Below, in pieces: positions 1-10,464 of a stretch of DNA of 64,000 nt. The notes beneath the pieces are model-generated. The model saw only the letters and a program-made list of their open reading frames with translations, searched no databases and was not told the DNA's origin. The stretch is from Streptomyces luomodiensis (GTDB lineage: Bacteria; Actinomycetota; Actinomycetes; Streptomycetales; Streptomycetaceae): the NCBI RefSeq assembly GCF_031679605.1, contig NZ_CP117522.1, forward strand, positions 3,720,001 through 3,784,000, read 5' to 3'. How positions within the stretch are numbered: the stretch's first letter is position 1; each line of letters begins with the position of its first letter. Position numbers and translations under genes: made by a program.

Positions 1-3000
1 ATCACCGGCCGACAGCCCCGCACCGGCCAGCGCCTGCCGGATGACGCGCTGCTGCGAGGGACCGTTCGGCGCCGTCAGACCATTGGACGCACCGTCCTGG
101 TTGATGGCCGAGCCCCGCACGATGGCCAGCACCGGGTGGCCGTTCTTCTCCGCGTCCGACAGCCGCTCCACCAGCAGCATGCCCACGCCCTCGCCCCAAC
201 CGGTGCCATCCGCACCGGCCGCGAACGCCTTGATCCGCCCATCCGCCGCAAGCCCACGCTGACGGCTGAAGTCGACGAACGCCTCGGGCGTGGACATCAC
301 CGTGACGCCACCCGCGAGCGCCATCGAGCACTCGCCCTGCCGCAGCGCCTGAACGGCCATGTGGAGTGCCACCAGCGACGACGAACACGCCGTGTCGACC
401 GTGACCGCCGGCCCCTCCAGACCGAAGGTGTAAGCGACGCGGCCGGACACCACACTCGCCGCGTTACCCGTGCCCAGATGACCCTCCAGGCCCTCCGGCG
501 GGGTGGAGACCAGCCCGGCGTAGTCCTGGCCGTTGGTACCCGCGAAGACACCGGTACGGCTGCCGCGCAGCGTGGCCGGGTCAATACCCGCACGCTCGAA
601 CGCCTCCCACGACGTCTCCAGCAACAGCCGCTGCTGCGGATCCATCGCCAACGCCTCACGCGGGGAAATACCGAAGAACGCCGCGTCGAAATCCCCGGCG
701 TCGTAGAGGAAACCACCCTCACGCGTATACGACGTCCCCTGACGCTCCGGATCCGGGTCATACAACCCCGCCAGATCCCAGCCACGGTCGGACGGGAACT
801 CCGCAATCGCGTCCCCACCCGCCGTCAGCAGCTCCCACAACTCCTCCGGCGACCGCACCCCACCCGGGAAACGACAGCTCATCGCCACGATCGCGATCGG
901 GTCATCGGCCACCGCGACCGCCGGCGCCACGGCACCGCCACTCACCACGGCATCCGAGCCCACCAGCTCCGTCCGCAGGTGGTCGGCGAGGGCGGTGGCG
1001 TTCGGGTAGTCGTAGATCAGCGTGGCGGCCAGGCGCAGGCCGGTCGCCGCGTTCAGCCGGTTGCGCAGCTCGATCGCGGCCAGCGAGTCGAAGCCCAGCT
1101 CCTTGAACGCACGCCCGGCCTCGACCGCCTCGGCCCCGCCGTGCCCCAGCACCGACGCGACCTGCGCACGCACCAACTCCAGCAGCGCACTGTCCTGTTC
1201 GGCCCTCGGCAGGCCGCTCAGGCGCTCGCCGAGGGGGGAGGCGGCGTCGGCGTCGGTGACGACCTGGCCGGTGTCGGCGCCGGCCGTGGCGCGCGGTCCG
1301 GCCTCCGGCAGGTCGGCGATCAGCGGGCTCGGGCGTACGGCGGTGAGGGTGCGGGCGAAGTGCTCCCAGTCGATGTCCGCGACCGTCACAGCGGTGTCAT
1401 CGAGATCCAGCGCCTGCCGCAACGCGGCCAGCGCCGACTCGGGCGCCATCGGCGGCATGCCCTCGCGGCGCATCCGCCGCTCCATGGCGTCGTCACCGGC
1501 CATGCCGGAGTCCGCCCACGGGCCCCAGGCGATCGAGGTAGCGGGCAGGCCCTCGGCACGCCGCCGCTCGGCCAACGCATCCAAGTAGGCGTTGGCGGCG
1601 GCATAGTTGCCCTGCCCGGCCGCACCCACCGAACCCGTGATCGAGGAGAACAGCACGAACGCCGAAAGGTCCAGCTCACGCGTCAGCTCGTCCAGATGCA
1701 GCGCGGCGTCGGCCTTCGCCCGGAGCACCGAGGCGAACCGCTCCGGCGTGAGCGAATCCAGTACGCCGTCGTCCAGCACACCAGCCGCGTGCACCACAGC
1801 CGTCAGCGGGAACTCCGCCGGTATGGACACCAGCAGCTCCGCGAGCGCTCCCCGGTCGGCCACATCACACGCGGCCACCGTCACCCGAGCGCCCGAAGCC
1901 ACGAGCTCATCCCGCAGCTCCACCGCACCCGGAGCCTCCAGCCCACGACGACTGGTCAGCACCACATGCTCAGCACCGTTCGCCACCAACCAACGGGCCA
2001 CATGAGCACCCAGCGCACCCGTACCACCCGTCACCAACACCGAACCAGCACCCGGCGCCCACCCACCGTCCGAGGCCGACGCCGGGGCCGAAGCCCGCAC
2101 CAACCGACGCCCGAACACACCCGAGGCACGCACCGCAACCTGGTCCTCACCACCAGCACCGGCCAGCACACCCGCCAGCCGTCCCAACGCACGCTCATCC
2201 ACCGACTCCGGCAGATCGACCAGACCACCCCACCGCTCCGGCAGCTCCAACGCCGCCACCCGACCAAGCCCCCACACCAACGCCTGGCCAGGGCTCACCA
2301 CACCATCGGAACGCCCCACCGACACCGCACCCCGCGTCGCCACCCACAACGGCGCACCCACACCCGCATCACCCAACGCCTGCACCAACACAGCCGTACG
2401 CAACAGCCCCGACGCACCCTCGCCCACCGCGAGAAGCGACACCACACCCGTCACCGAGGTGTCGCCCACCGCCGTCCGCAGCTCCTCCGCCGCCCCGGCG
2501 CGGTCCCCAGCACCCAGCTCGGCCACGCGCACGTCCACACCACGCCCGGCCAGCGTCCGCACCACACCCGCACACCACGCGCCCTCGGCCTCACCGGCGG
2601 GCACCACAACCACCCAGCAGCTACCCGGCACACCGGCCGTCGACCGCTCCGTCACCGGCTTCCACGACACCCGGTAACGCCAACCGTCCACCATCCCACG
2701 CACCGACTCCTGCCGCCGCCACGACGACAACGCCGGCAACGCCTCACCCAGCGAAACCCCCGGATCCACCGCGAGCTCCGCCGCCAGCGCGGCCACATCC
2801 CCGCGCTCCACCACATCCCAGAACCGCCCGTCGACGGCACCGCCCGGCGCGACCTCCGACGCCGGTCCGGCCGGGGCGGGGGCGTTGAGCCAGTACCGCT
2901 GGCGCTGGAAGGCGTAGGTGGGCAGGTCGACCGTGCGGGCTCCGGTGGTGGCGTACGGGGCGGCCCAGTCGGCCTTCTTGCCCCGGACGTACGCCAGCGC

Positions 3001-6000
3001 CACGGCCGCGCTCAGGGTTTCGGCTTCGGGGCGCCCGCCGCGCAGCGCGGGGGCGTACGCGGTGCCGTCGGCGTCGGCGTCGGGCAGACAGTCCTGGGCC
3101 ATGGCGGTGAGCACAGCGTCGGGGCCGAGCTCCAGGAAGGTGGTGGCGCCCTTGTCGGCGAGGGTCCGCACACCGTCGCGGAAGCGGACCGCCTCGCGGA
3201 CATGGCTCACCCAGTACTCGGGCGAGCACAGCTCCTCGGCGGTGGCGACCCGCCCGGTGACGGTGGAGACCACGGGGATGCGCGGCGGCGCGTACTCCAG
3301 CACCTGGGCGACGCGCCGGAACTCGGCGAGCATGCCGTCCATGAGCGGCGAGTGGAACGCGTGGCTGACCGTGAGCCGCTTGGTCTTGCGGCCCTGTGCC
3401 TCGAAGCCCGCCGCGATCTCCAGAGCCGTCTCCTCGTCACCCGAGACGACGACGGAGTCGGGGCCGTTGACGGCGGCGATGCCGATCCGGTCCTCACGTC
3501 CGGCGAGCAGCGGCAGCACCTCGTCCTCGGACGCCTGCACCGCGATCATCGCGCCACCGGCCGGGAGCTCCTGCATCAGCCGGCCACGGGCGGCGACCAG
3601 CGCGGCGGCGTCCTCGAGGGACAGCACACCGGCCACATGGGCCGCGCTGAGCTCGCCGATGGAGTGTCCGGCGAGCAGGTCGGGGCGCAGCCCCCAGGAC
3701 TCGATGAGGCGGTAGAGCGCGACCTCGACGGCGAACAGGGCGGGCTGGGTGTAGTCGGTGCGGTCGAGGAGGGCGGCCTCGGGGGTGCCCTCCTCGGCGA
3801 AGAGCACGTCGAGGAGCGGGCGTTCGAGCTGTTCCTCGAGGTACCAGCAGGCGTCGTCGAGGGCTTCGGCGAAGACGGGGTAGGCGTTGTAGAGCTCGCG
3901 GCCCATGCCGAGGCGCTGGCTGCCCTGTCCGGTGAACAGCAGGGCGAGCTTTCCGGCGGCGGGGGCGCCGCGGACGACGGACGGGCTGTCGCCGCCCTCG
4001 GCGAGGGTGCGCAGGGCGGCGAGGAAGCCGTCCCGGTCGCCGGCGAGGAGCACGGCGCGCTGCTCGAAGGTGGCGCGGGTGGTGGCCAGGGAGTGGCCGA
4101 TGTCGGTGAGGGCGAGCCCGGGGTCCGACTCCAGCCACGCGTGCAGCCGCCGGGCCTGGTCGCGGAGGGCGTCGGGGGTCTTCGCGGACAGGGTCCAGGG
4201 CAGTACGGCGGGGGTCTGTCCGTCGGGCCGCGCGGTGGACTCGCCGTCGGCGTCCCGGGTTCCGCCGTGGCCGTCGGCGCCGCCCTGCTCCCCGGCGCCG
4301 TCCCGTGTCTCGGCGCCGTCCTGGGTCTCGGCGGGAAGCGGGGGCTGTTCGATGATGGCGTGGGCGTTGGTGCCGCTCATGCCGAACGAGGAGACGCCGG
4401 CGCGGCGCGGGCGGCCGTGTTCCGGCCAGGGCCGCGCCTCGGTCAGCAGTTCGATGTCACCGGTGGTCCAGTCGACGTGCGGGGTCGGCTCGTCGATGTG
4501 CAGGCTGCGCGGCAGGACGCCGTGGCGCATCGCCATGACCATCTTGATGATGCCGCCGACACCGGCCGCGGACTGGGTGTGGCCGATGTTGGACTTGAGC
4601 GAGCCGAGCCACAGCGGCTGGTCCGCCTCCCGCTCCTGGCCGTAGGTGGCCAGCAGCGCCTGCGCCTCGATCGGGTCGCCCAGCGTGGTGCCCGTGCCGT
4701 GTGCCTCGACCGCGTCCACCTCACCGGCCGACAGTCCGGCGTTGGCGAGGGCCTGGCGGATGACGCGCTGCTGGGCGGGGCCGCTGGGGGCGGTCAGACC
4801 GTTGCTGGCGCCGTCCTGGTTGATGGCGGTGCCGCGGACGACGGCCAGCACCCGGTGGCCGTGCCGACGGGCGTCCGAGAGCCGTTCGACGAGCAGCATG
4901 CCGACGCCCTCGCCCCAGGCGGTGCCGTCGGCGGCGGCGGCGAACGGCTTGCAGCGGCCGTCGGGGGCGAGTCCGCGCTGGCGGCTGAAGGCGATGAACG
5001 AGCCGGGGTTGGCCATGACCGCCGCGCCGCCCGCGAGCGCCATGGTGCACTCGCCCGCGCGCAGCGCCTGGACGGCCAGGTGGAGCGCCACCAGGGACGA
5101 GGAGCACGCGGTGTCGACGGTGACGGTGGGGCCTTCGAAGCCGAAGGTGTAGGCGATGCGGCCGGAGGCGACGCTGGCCGCGTTGCCGGTGACCAGATAG
5201 CCCTCGAAGCCCTGTTCGGCCTCGTGCAGCCGGGGTCCGTAGTCCTGGGTCTCGGCGCCGACGAACACACCGGCCCGGCCGCCCCGGAGGGTCGTGGGGT
5301 CGATCCCGGCGCGTTCGAAGACCTCCCAGGAGGTCTCCAGCAACAGCCGCTGCTGCGGATCCATCGCGAGCGCCTCACGCGGCGAAATTCCGAAGAACGC
5401 CGGATCGAACTCATCGGCGTCGTGCAGGAATCCGCCTTCGCGGGTATAGCTGCGGCCCGCCTTGTCCGGGTCGGGGTCGTAAAGCCCGGCGAGATCCCAG
5501 CCCCGGCTCACCGGGAATTCGGAGATGACGTCCTTTCCGTCCGCGACGATTTCCCAGAGTTCTTCGGGAGAGCCGACCGAACCGGGGAAACGGCAGCTCA
5601 TTCCGATAATCGCGATGGGTTCATCGGCGGCTGTCGGACCGGTGCCGGTATCGGCCGAGAGGGCGTCGGCGCCGTCGTCGGCGCCCAGCAGTTCGGCCCG
5701 CAGACGGCGGGTGAGGTCGGCCGGGGTGGGGTGGTCGAAGGCGAGGGTGACCGGCAGCCGCAGTCCGGTGGCGGCGGTCAGCCGGGCGTGCAGATCGACC
5801 GTGGCGAGGGAGTCGAAGCCCAGGTCGAGGAAGGGACGTTCGGGGTCGAGGACGTCCGGCGCCTTGTCCTTGAGGGCCTGTGCGACGACCTCGCCGACCC
5901 ATGCGCCGAGAGCCTCGGCGCGCTCGGCCTCGGGAAGTCCGGCGAGTCGGTCCCGCCACGGGGACACCTCTTCGGAGCTCGCGTCCTGAATTTCGGTGTG

Positions 6001-6060
6001 CTCGGGCGTGAAATCCACGGACTCACTCACCATCGCGCGCCCCATTACCTCGCAAGACAT
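1..6060 (-). CDS. Modular type I polyketide synthase, 5' part (ACP-KS-AT-KR-ACP-KS...), truncated by window edge
   Basis: Type I PKS read leftwards off the window; 2,020 codons are visible. Domain order: ACP (about residues 45-120, phosphopantetheine Ser84 in LGFDSL); KS (147-570, Cys319 in DTACSSS, His454 in HGTGTT, His494 in IGHT); AT (704-1010, Ser800 in GHSIGE and HAFH at 900-903, the malonyl-CoA signature); KR (1090-1520, GGTGALG near 1342, LDD at 1429-1431, Tyr1486 in GNYAAAN); ACP (Ser1659); a second KS (Cys1892) cut by the edge. LDD without the B2-type proline predicts a B1 KR giving a D-hydroxyl. There is no room for DH or ER. No AT, KSQ or adenylation domain precedes the first ACP and no coiled-coil docking helix is evident, so the starter is probably loaded in trans. 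It could instead be an internal subunit whose first ACP completes an upstream module. In-frame ATGs at 6060, 6045 and 6033 are all possible; I took the longest. Confidence 0.95.
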   Translation of the reverse strand, partial: MSCEVMGRAMVSESVDFTPEHTEIQDASSEEVSPWRDRLAGLPEAERAEALGAWVGEVVAQALKDKAPDVLDPERPFLDLGFDSLATVDLHARLTAATGLRLPVTLAFDHPTPADLTRRLRAELLGADDGADALSADTGTGPTAADEPIAIIGMSCRFPGSVGSPEELWEIVADGKDVISEFPVSRGWDLAGLYDPDPDKAGRSYTREGGFLHDADEFDPAFFGISPREALAMDPQQRLLLETSWEVFERAGIDPTTLRGGRAGVFVGAETQDYGPRLHEAEQGFEGYLVTGNAASVASGRIAYTFGFEGPTVTVDTACSSSLVALHLAVQALRAGECTMALAGGAAVMANPGSFIAFSRQRGLAPDGRCKPFAAAADGTAWGEGVGMLLVERLSDARRHGHRVLAVVRGTAINQDGASNGLTAPSGPAQQRVIRQALANAGLSAGEVDAVEAHGTGTTLGDPIEAQALLATYGQEREADQPLWLGSLKSNIGHTQSAAGVGGIIKMVMAMRHGVLPRSLHIDEPTPHVDWTTGDIELLTEARPWPEHGRPRRAGVSSFGMSGTNAHAIIEQPPLPAETQDGAETRDGAGEQGGADGHGGTRDADGESTARPDGQTPAVLPWTLSAKTPDALRDQARRLHAWLESDPGLALTDIGHSLATTRATFEQRAVLLAGDRDGFLAALRTLAEGGDSPSVVRGAPAAGKLALLFTGQGSQRLGMGRELYNAYPVFAEALDDACWYLEEQLERPLLDVLFAEEGTPEAALLDRTDYTQPALFAVEVALYRLIESWGLRPDLLAGHSIGELSAAHVAGVLSLEDAAALVAARGRLMQELPAGGAMIAVQASEDEVLPLLAGREDRIGIAAVNGPDSVVVSGDEETALEIAAGFEAQGRKTKRLTVSHAFHSPLMDGMLAEFRRVAQVLEYAPPRIPVVSTVTGRVATAEELCSPEYWVSHVREAVRFRDGVRTLADKGATTFLELGPDAVLTAMAQDCLPDADADGTAYAPALRGGRPEAETLSAAVALAYVRGKKADWAAPYATTGARTVDLPTYAFQRQRYWLNAPAPAGPASEVAPGGAVDGRFWDVVERGDVAALAAELAVDPGVSLGEALPALSSWRRQESVRGMVDGWRYRVSWKPVTERSTAGVPGSCWVVVVPAGEAEGAWCAGVVRTLAGRGVDVRVAELGAGDRAGAAEELRTAVGDTSVTGVVSLLAVGEGASGLLRTAVLVQALGDAGVGAPLWVATRGAVSVGRSDGVVSPGQALVWGLGRVAALELPERWGGLVDLPESVDERALGRLAGVLAGAGGEDQVAVRASGVFGRRLVRASAPASASDGGWAPGAGSVLVTGGTGALGAHVARWLVANGAEHVVLTSRRGLEAPGAVELRDELVASGARVTVAACDVADRGALAELLVSIPAEFPLTAVVHAAGVLDDGVLDSLTPERFASVLRAKADAALHLDELTRELDLSAFVLFSSITGSVGAAGQGNYAAANAYLDALAERRRAEGLPATSIAWGPWADSGMAGDDAMERRMRREGMPPMAPESALAALRQALDLDDTAVTVADIDWEHFARTLTAVRPSPLIADLPEAGPRATAGADTGQVVTDADAASPLGERLSGLPRAEQDSALLELVRAQVASVLGHGGAEAVEAGRAFKELGFDSLAAIELRNRLNAATGLRLAATLIYDYPNATALADHLRTELVGSDAVVSGGAVAPAVAVADDPIAIVAMSCRFPGGVRSPEELWELLTAGGDAIAEFPSDRGWDLAGLYDPDPERQGTSYTREGGFLYDAGDFDAAFFGISPREALAMDPQQRLLLETSWEAFERAGIDPATLRGSRTGVFAGTNGQDYAGLVSTPPEGLEGHLGTGNAASVVSGRVAYTFGLEGPAVTVDTACSSSLVALHMAVQALRQGECSMALAGGVTVMSTPEAFVDFSRQRGLAADGRIKAFAAGADGTGWGEGVGMLLVERLSDAEKNGHPVLAIVRGSAINQDGASNGLTAPNGPSQQRVIRQALAGAGLSAGD

Positions 6061-6297
6061 AACACCTAGACCGTAGGCCAGCCTTACACAGGGCAGGACG
6101 ACGAGATACCCCTTCAAACCCCCTATGGACCCCTATCATCCCTTTAGGGTCCCGTATGCACTCACCCTTTCATAAGGGCCGCGCTTAACTCAGGGTGCAT
6201 GAGAATTCTGGTGGCGACAAGGAGTACGGAGAAACAAGGCGTATTCAGAGGTCGAAACCGCGGCGGCGGGGAGGTCCGTGGCGGCAGTTAAGTCCTC
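6061..6297 (-). promoter_or_regulatory. PKS upstream region with helically phased CCCCT repeats
   Basis: No gene is seen in this stretch, which carries the PKS promoter. On the plus strand CCCCTT at 6109, CCCCTAT at 6120, CCCCTAT at 6130 and TCCCTTT at 6139 recur every 10-11 bp, one helical turn, so a protein could bind them on one DNA face. Further upstream CCCTT-TCAT-AAGGG (about 6166-6178) is a short inverted repeat. The nearest candidate activator is the LAL regulator at 11142-13955. No convincing -10/-35 pair was identified. Confidence 0.5.
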
Positions 6298-6338
6298 AGA
6301 GGTGGAGGGGCGGCCTTTCGGTACGCCCCTCCACCTCT
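6298..6338 (-). terminator. Strong hairpin after the PH-domain operon
   Basis: AGAGGTGGAGGGGCG (6298-6312) and its exact reverse complement (6324-6338) form a 15-bp perfect stem with an 11-nt loop, 30 bp past the stop codon of the PH-domain gene at 6368. There is no T-run, which is common for Streptomyces terminators. It insulates the PKS promoter from this operon. Confidence 0.8.
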
Positions 6339-6367
6339 CGGGGGATCGCCAGTTGGTCATTGGGTGG

Positions 6368-7909
6368 TCAGCCACGGCCGGGCGTCCGCTCGATGAATGG
6401 GGCGAGCAGCCCGGGTACCGAGGTCTCGGCGAGGGCGATCCCCTGGTCTTCGGTCAGATCGTGCACGTGGTAGGCGCCCTCGCCGGCCGCGGTGGTGGCG
6501 CCGACGGTGAGCAGTCCCGCCCGGCGCTGGAAGGGTGTGCGGGAAATCTTCCAGCCGATGATGGCGTCGCGCTGGAGGGCTACGGTGCGGTGTGCGAACG
6601 TCCCGGAGGAGGCGACCAGATAGCGGCCGCGGAGCCCATGGCCGAGGGTGCGGTAGGCGTTGATGGCGAACGCCACCAGGAGCGGCACCAGCACCACAGC
6701 CGTGATCACTCCGGTGGTGATGAGCCAGCTGCCCAGCCACAGTCCCAGGCCCACCGGGACGGCCGCGATCAGGGCCGACCACATGAGGGCGCGGTTGATC
6801 CGGCGCCGCAGGGCGGCCCTGGGGTGCGGGAGGAGGCCCTCGCGCGCGATCAGGCCGGAGCCCGCCGGCAGCACCTCGGCGGCGACCCGCAGGGCCTCGG
6901 CGCGCGGGGTGGGAGAGGTCAGGGCACGACGCCTGCGGTTCTCGTCCTCGCCTCCCAGGCCGCTGGCGACGGCGTTGAGTTTGGCGCCCTTGGCCCAGCG
7001 CAGCGGAATGGGCTCGACGAGTTCGAGGCCGCGCAGATGTCGTTCTTCGATGGTCACGGAGCGGGTGATCAGCAGTCCGCGGCGGATGCGGAGCAGTCCG
7101 CCCTCCTCACGGCGCAGTTCGTAGCCGGCCCAGTTCTCGATGAAGGTGGCGGTGGAGCCGACCACGCCGAGGGCGACGATGACGACGACGGCCACCAGGA
7201 TTCCGTACCACAGCGGAACGGAGCCGAAGCGGCGCTCGATGTCCTTGACGATGCCGAGTTCGAGCGGGTCGATCTTCATCTCGTTCAGGGTGCGGTACGC
7301 ACTGCCCGCGGCGATGAAGACGCCGCCGACACCCCAGACGGTGAGCGGGCCGTAGCGCAGCCAGGACCAGTCCAGCCGGCAGATCACACCGTCGTTGTCG
7401 GCCACCGCACGGGACCGGCCGGCGTCGCGCAGGGTGATGATCCGGCGGCGCAGTTCGAGGGCGTCGGCCTTGGTGATGCCGTCGAGGGCGAGCCGGCGCG
7501 CGGCGGTGTCGCTCTGCTCCCCGCTGTCGATCCGCAGCGTGGTGAGGCCGAAGATCCGGTGAACCGGGTTGGCGGTGAGGTCGACGCCACGGATGCGGCC
7601 GACCGGGATCGAGCGCTCGCTGCGGAAGAGCAGACCGGTGTGGATCTCGAAGCGGTCCTCGGTGAGCCGGTAGCGGGTGGTGAACAGCCGCATCAGCCCG
7701 ATGCCGCTGATGACCAGGAAGGTCACGAACAGCGACGCGAAGGTGATGACGACCTGGAGGTTGGTCTTGCCTCCGGTGAGGACGAGGCTGGCGAGGAACA
7801 TGGCCAGCGGCGCGCCGAGGAAGGACAGATTGACCAGCAGCAGCCGGCTGTTCAGCCTTCCCCAGTCATGGCCGGCCGCCTGGGGCGGCGCCGTGGTGTC
7901 AGGTGTCAT
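6368..7909 (-). CDS. Multi-repeat bacterial PH-domain (bPH2/YdbT-like) membrane protein
   Basis: A 513-aa membrane protein. It has three similar blocks, each a pair of hydrophobic segments followed by a bPH2 (DUF304)-like stretch. Membrane pairs lie near residues 24-73, 200-275 and 385-430; PH-like stretches lie near 77-130 (TTRYRLTEDRFEIHTGLL), 283-325 and 445-485. The family is widespread in actinobacteria and its role at the membrane is poorly defined. I chose ATG 7909 because it overlaps the stop of the upstream PH-domain gene by 4 bp (ATGA), meaning translational coupling. The open frame extends further upstream but only in shadow sequence. The two proteins probably act together. Confidence 0.85.
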   Translation of the reverse strand: MTPDTTAPPQAAGHDWGRLNSRLLLVNLSFLGAPLAMFLASLVLTGGKTNLQVVITFASLFVTFLVISGIGLMRLFTTRYRLTEDRFEIHTGLLFRSERSIPVGRIRGVDLTANPVHRIFGLTTLRIDSGEQSDTAARRLALDGITKADALELRRRIITLRDAGRSRAVADNDGVICRLDWSWLRYGPLTVWGVGGVFIAAGSAYRTLNEMKIDPLELGIVKDIERRFGSVPLWYGILVAVVVIVALGVVGSTATFIENWAGYELRREEGGLLRIRRGLLITRSVTIEERHLRGLELVEPIPLRWAKGAKLNAVASGLGGEDENRRRRALTSPTPRAEALRVAAEVLPAGSGLIAREGLLPHPRAALRRRINRALMWSALIAAVPVGLGLWLGSWLITTGVITAVVLVPLLVAFAINAYRTLGHGLRGRYLVASSGTFAHRTVALQRDAIIGWKISRTPFQRRAGLLTVGATTAAGEGAYHVHDLTEDQGIALAETSVPGLLAPFIERTPGRG

Positions 7910-8406
7910 GTGGCGTCTCCGGGGGCCGCCTGGACGCGTGCGGCCAGGTAGTCGACCAGACCCTGGGCGACCTTGTGGTCGATGCCCTTGATCTTCACGG
8001 CGCCCGAGGAGGAGGCGGTGGCCACGGTGACACCGGAGAGTCCGAACATCTGCTGGAGCGGACCACGCAGGGTGTCCACCGTCTGAACCCGGGACAGCGG
8101 AACGACCCGCCACTGCTGCCAGAGCCAGCCGGACGCCGCGTAGACCGCCTCGTCGGTGGCCTCCCAGCGGTGGACCCGGTAACGCCAGGCCGGCATGACG
8201 GCCATGTAGAGCAGTCCGGGGAGGCACGAGATCAGCGTGGCCCACATGAAGAACTCACGCGTCGGGGGGATGGAGGCCCACAGGATCCCGAAGGTGAGGG
8301 GCAGGGGCAGGGCGAACAGTGCCGCCTGGAGAGTCCACCAGCCCATCGCACGGCGGTCGACCCGGTGGCGAGGGGGCCGGAGCCTCAGGTTGTCATGGCG
8401 TTCCAC
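7906..8406 (-). CDS. Small bPH2 (DUF304) domain membrane protein
   Basis: A 166-aa protein with two hydrophobic segments near residues 21-70 (GWWTLQAALFALPLPLTFG and a second one) followed by a single bPH2-like domain containing WRYRVHRWEATDEAVYAASG and LSRVQTVDTLRGPLQQMFGL. The pattern matches the short partner of YdbS/YdbT-type gene pairs. I chose GTG 8406, which has GGTGAAG upstream. A longer frame to 8523 would overlap the next gene and adds a non-conserved, proline-rich leader. Its stop overlaps the next gene by 4 bp. Confidence 0.8.
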   Translation of the reverse strand: MERHDNLRLRPPRHRVDRRAMGWWTLQAALFALPLPLTFGILWASIPPTREFFMWATLISCLPGLLYMAVMPAWRYRVHRWEATDEAVYAASGWLWQQWRVVPLSRVQTVDTLRGPLQQMFGLSGVTVATASSSGAVKIKGIDHKVAQGLVDYLAARVQAAPGDAT

Positions 8407-8473
8407 TGCTTCACCCTGCTCTGCCTTGGGAGGGGATGCCGGGCACACCCGGCGGGGTTGGAGGGCTATGAAA

Positions 8474-9049
8474 TCAGGCTCCGGTCGATACCCGGTCGGC
8501 GGCCTGCCGGGGCAGCTGGGCACTGCCGTCGTCCTGGGTCCTCAGCTTGCGCATCTTGGCCAGCAGAACGGCCGTACGGGTCAGCACCATGGCCAGCGCC
8601 ATGAAGATGAAGGCGTTGGAGTAGGTGTCCTGGCCGCTGATGCCGTAGTCGATGGAGAACTTGATCAGGCCCACGGGGTACCAGTGCTCGGCTCCGTAGA
8701 CGAAGATGACGCGCGCGCTGGAGAGGACGATCCACACCAGCGCGTAGCCGATGCCGCCGATGGTGTACAACTCGCCCGAGCCGGCGTCCTTGTGGGCGGG
8801 CAGCAGCACTCCGGCGATCAGGCCGCAGATGACACCGACGCCGACGCCCACGAGTTGCAGGGACACGTCGTTGTCGCCCACGGTCGGGAAGGAGTGGACG
8901 AAGATGGCGACGACCACGGCCACGGCGATGATCGAGCGCAGCATCCGCAGCGTGGTGATGCGGCGGCGGCCGAGGTCGGTCGCCAGGACGATGGTCAGGA
9001 TGGTGCCGCTCGCGATCAGTGCGGCCATGAATTGGCTCATCTGTGGCAT
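8474..9049 (-). CDS. Integral membrane protein of unknown function
   Basis: A 191-aa protein with about five to six hydrophobic segments, e.g. LIASGTILTIVLATDL, IIAVAVVVAIFVHSF, LVGVGVGVICGLIAGVLL and IGGIGYALVWIVLSSARVIF. The tail is charged and polar. Some features recall DUF1453/CcdC-like membrane proteins, but I cannot assign it. ATG 9049 is preceded by GGAGA at good spacing. An upstream TTG at 9070 is a weaker choice. It is divergent from the sensor kinase gene at 9184 and 67 bp from the PH-domain gene, so it may share that operon. Confidence 0.7.
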   Translation of the reverse strand: MPQMSQFMAALIASGTILTIVLATDLGRRRITTLRMLRSIIAVAVVVAIFVHSFPTVGDNDVSLQLVGVGVGVICGLIAGVLLPAHKDAGSGELYTIGGIGYALVWIVLSSARVIFVYGAEHWYPVGLIKFSIDYGISGQDTYSNAFIFMALAMVLTRTAVLLAKMRKLRTQDDGSAQLPRQAADRVSTGA

Positions 9050-9183
9050 CTGCGACGTTCTCCAAACCAAGGGGACGATGTGCTTCGCGGTGTGACGGCT
9101 GTGCGTCCCACCAAGGTCAACCGTAGAAGCGGGCCGTACGGCGCGAGACGACTGAACGGTGGGTTCCGGCTGTCAACCGATCG

Positions 9184-10464
9184 GTGGACACGGTGGACAC
9201 CCGTGGTAGTACTGAGACCGTGCGCAATCACTCTCCGGGGGACGGCTCGAGGACCGGTGCGTATCTGGGTCCCGAGTCCGGCACCCGCTGGTTCGGCCTC
9301 TGGGACGGCTTCTTCGCCGTTTCCTATCTCGTCACGGCCGTCCTGCTTCTCCTCTCCAGCGGCTCCCAGGTCAGCCACTCCCTCCCGGTGGCCGCGCTGA
9401 CGCTGATGGTGCCCTGGTACGCGGCGGTCGGCCGGGGGCTGATGATCGAGGCGAGCTACGGGCCCCGGAACCTGGTCTTCGCGGTGGGCCTGGTGGCGCT
9501 GTTCTGTGTCACCACGGTGTTCAGCCTGATCGGCACCTTCGCGCTGTTCGCGGTCGTTCCCATGCTGATCATGAGCCTGCCGATGAGCTGGGCGGTGGCG
9601 CTGGCCACGGTGGCCAATCTGTGTCCGGTGCTGGTGGTGGTGTTCATCGGTGAGGACCTGGGGCTGAGCGTCTGGGAGATGGTGCCCGTTTCGCTGCTGA
9701 GCATCGCGCTGTCGGTCCTGCTGGGGCTGTGGATCAAACGGGTGGTGCGGCAGAGCAAGGAGCGCGGGCAGCTCATCGAGGAGTTGCGGCAGAGCCGGGA
9801 GCGGGTGGCCCGGCTCTCCCACGAGGCCGGTATCTCCGCCGAGCGCGAGCGGCTGGCCCGGGAGATCCACGACACTCTGGCGCAGAGTCTGACCAGCATC
9901 ATCAGCCTGGTGCAGGCAGCCGAGTCGGAGGTGCGCGACGCACCGGACCAGGCGGTGGACCATCTGTCGCTGGCCGGGCGGGTGGCCAAGGAGTCGCTCG
10001 CCGAGGCCCGTGACTTCGTGGCCGCCCTGACCCCGCCCGCGCTGCGCGGCGGCTCGCTGTCGCAGGCGGTGCGCCGGCAGGCGGAGGGGCTGATCGCCGA
10101 AACCGGCCTGGAGGTGCGGTGTTCGGTGATGGGCGAGGAGAAGGCCCTGCCGATGGCGGTCAGCGTGGTGCTGCTGCGCACCGTGCAGGAGGCCATCGCC
10201 AATGTGCGCAAGCACGCCAAGCGGGCCCGTACGGTGGATGTGATCGTGGTCTTCGACCAGGGCGGCGTCCGGCTGCTGGTCCGCGACGACGGCGAGGGGT
10301 TCACCCCGGACGGCACACAGGAAGGCTACGGGCTGCGCGGGATGCAGGCCCGGGTGGAGGAGATCGACGGGGTGGCGTCCGTCACCAGCGGCCCCGGACG
10401 GGGCACCACCGTGGAGGTGAGCGTGCCGGTGTCGGCGCTGACCGGGGAGGCAGCGAATGGCTGA
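9184..10464 (+). CDS. NarL/DesK-type sensor histidine kinase
   Basis: A 426-aa membrane sensor kinase. An N-terminal region with about five hydrophobic segments (residues 40-190) is followed by a linker helix and the HisKA_3 dimerisation domain. Phospho-acceptor His229 lies in LAREIHDTLAQSL. The HATPase domain shows QEAIANVRKHAKRA (N box), DDGEGF and GYGLRGM (G boxes). It phosphorylates the response regulator encoded next, whose gene overlaps it by 8 bp. No periplasmic ligand domain is apparent, so the signal is probably sensed in the membrane. The GTG at 9184 is the longest start; GTG 9220 is also possible. Confidence 0.92.
   Translation: MDTVDTRGSTETVRNHSPGDGSRTGAYLGPESGTRWFGLWDGFFAVSYLVTAVLLLLSSGSQVSHSLPVAALTLMVPWYAAVGRGLMIEASYGPRNLVFAVGLVALFCVTTVFSLIGTFALFAVVPMLIMSLPMSWAVALATVANLCPVLVVVFIGEDLGLSVWEMVPVSLLSIALSVLLGLWIKRVVRQSKERGQLIEELRQSRERVARLSHEAGISAERERLAREIHDTLAQSLTSIISLVQAAESEVRDAPDQAVDHLSLAGRVAKESLAEARDFVAALTPPALRGGSLSQAVRRQAEGLIAETGLEVRCSVMGEEKALPMAVSVVLLRTVQEAIANVRKHAKRARTVDVIVVFDQGGVRLLVRDDGEGFTPDGTQEGYGLRGMQARVEEIDGVASVTSGPGRGTTVEVSVPVSALTGEAANG

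Noticed and set aside
4740..5620. KS1 as a decarboxylating KSQ loading domain
   Set aside because: The active-site residue is Cys (DTACSSS), not Gln, so it is an elongating KS.
136..6069. Nearly 6-kb open frame on the plus strand
   Set aside because: It is antisense to the PKS. Its translation is Arg/Gly/His-rich with no domain, while the minus strand gives an uninterrupted ACP-KS-AT-KR-ACP-KS.
6190..6375. 61-codon minus-strand frame in the PKS/PH-domain gap
   Set aside because: It overlaps the 15-bp terminator hairpin and has no ribosome site or recognisable content.
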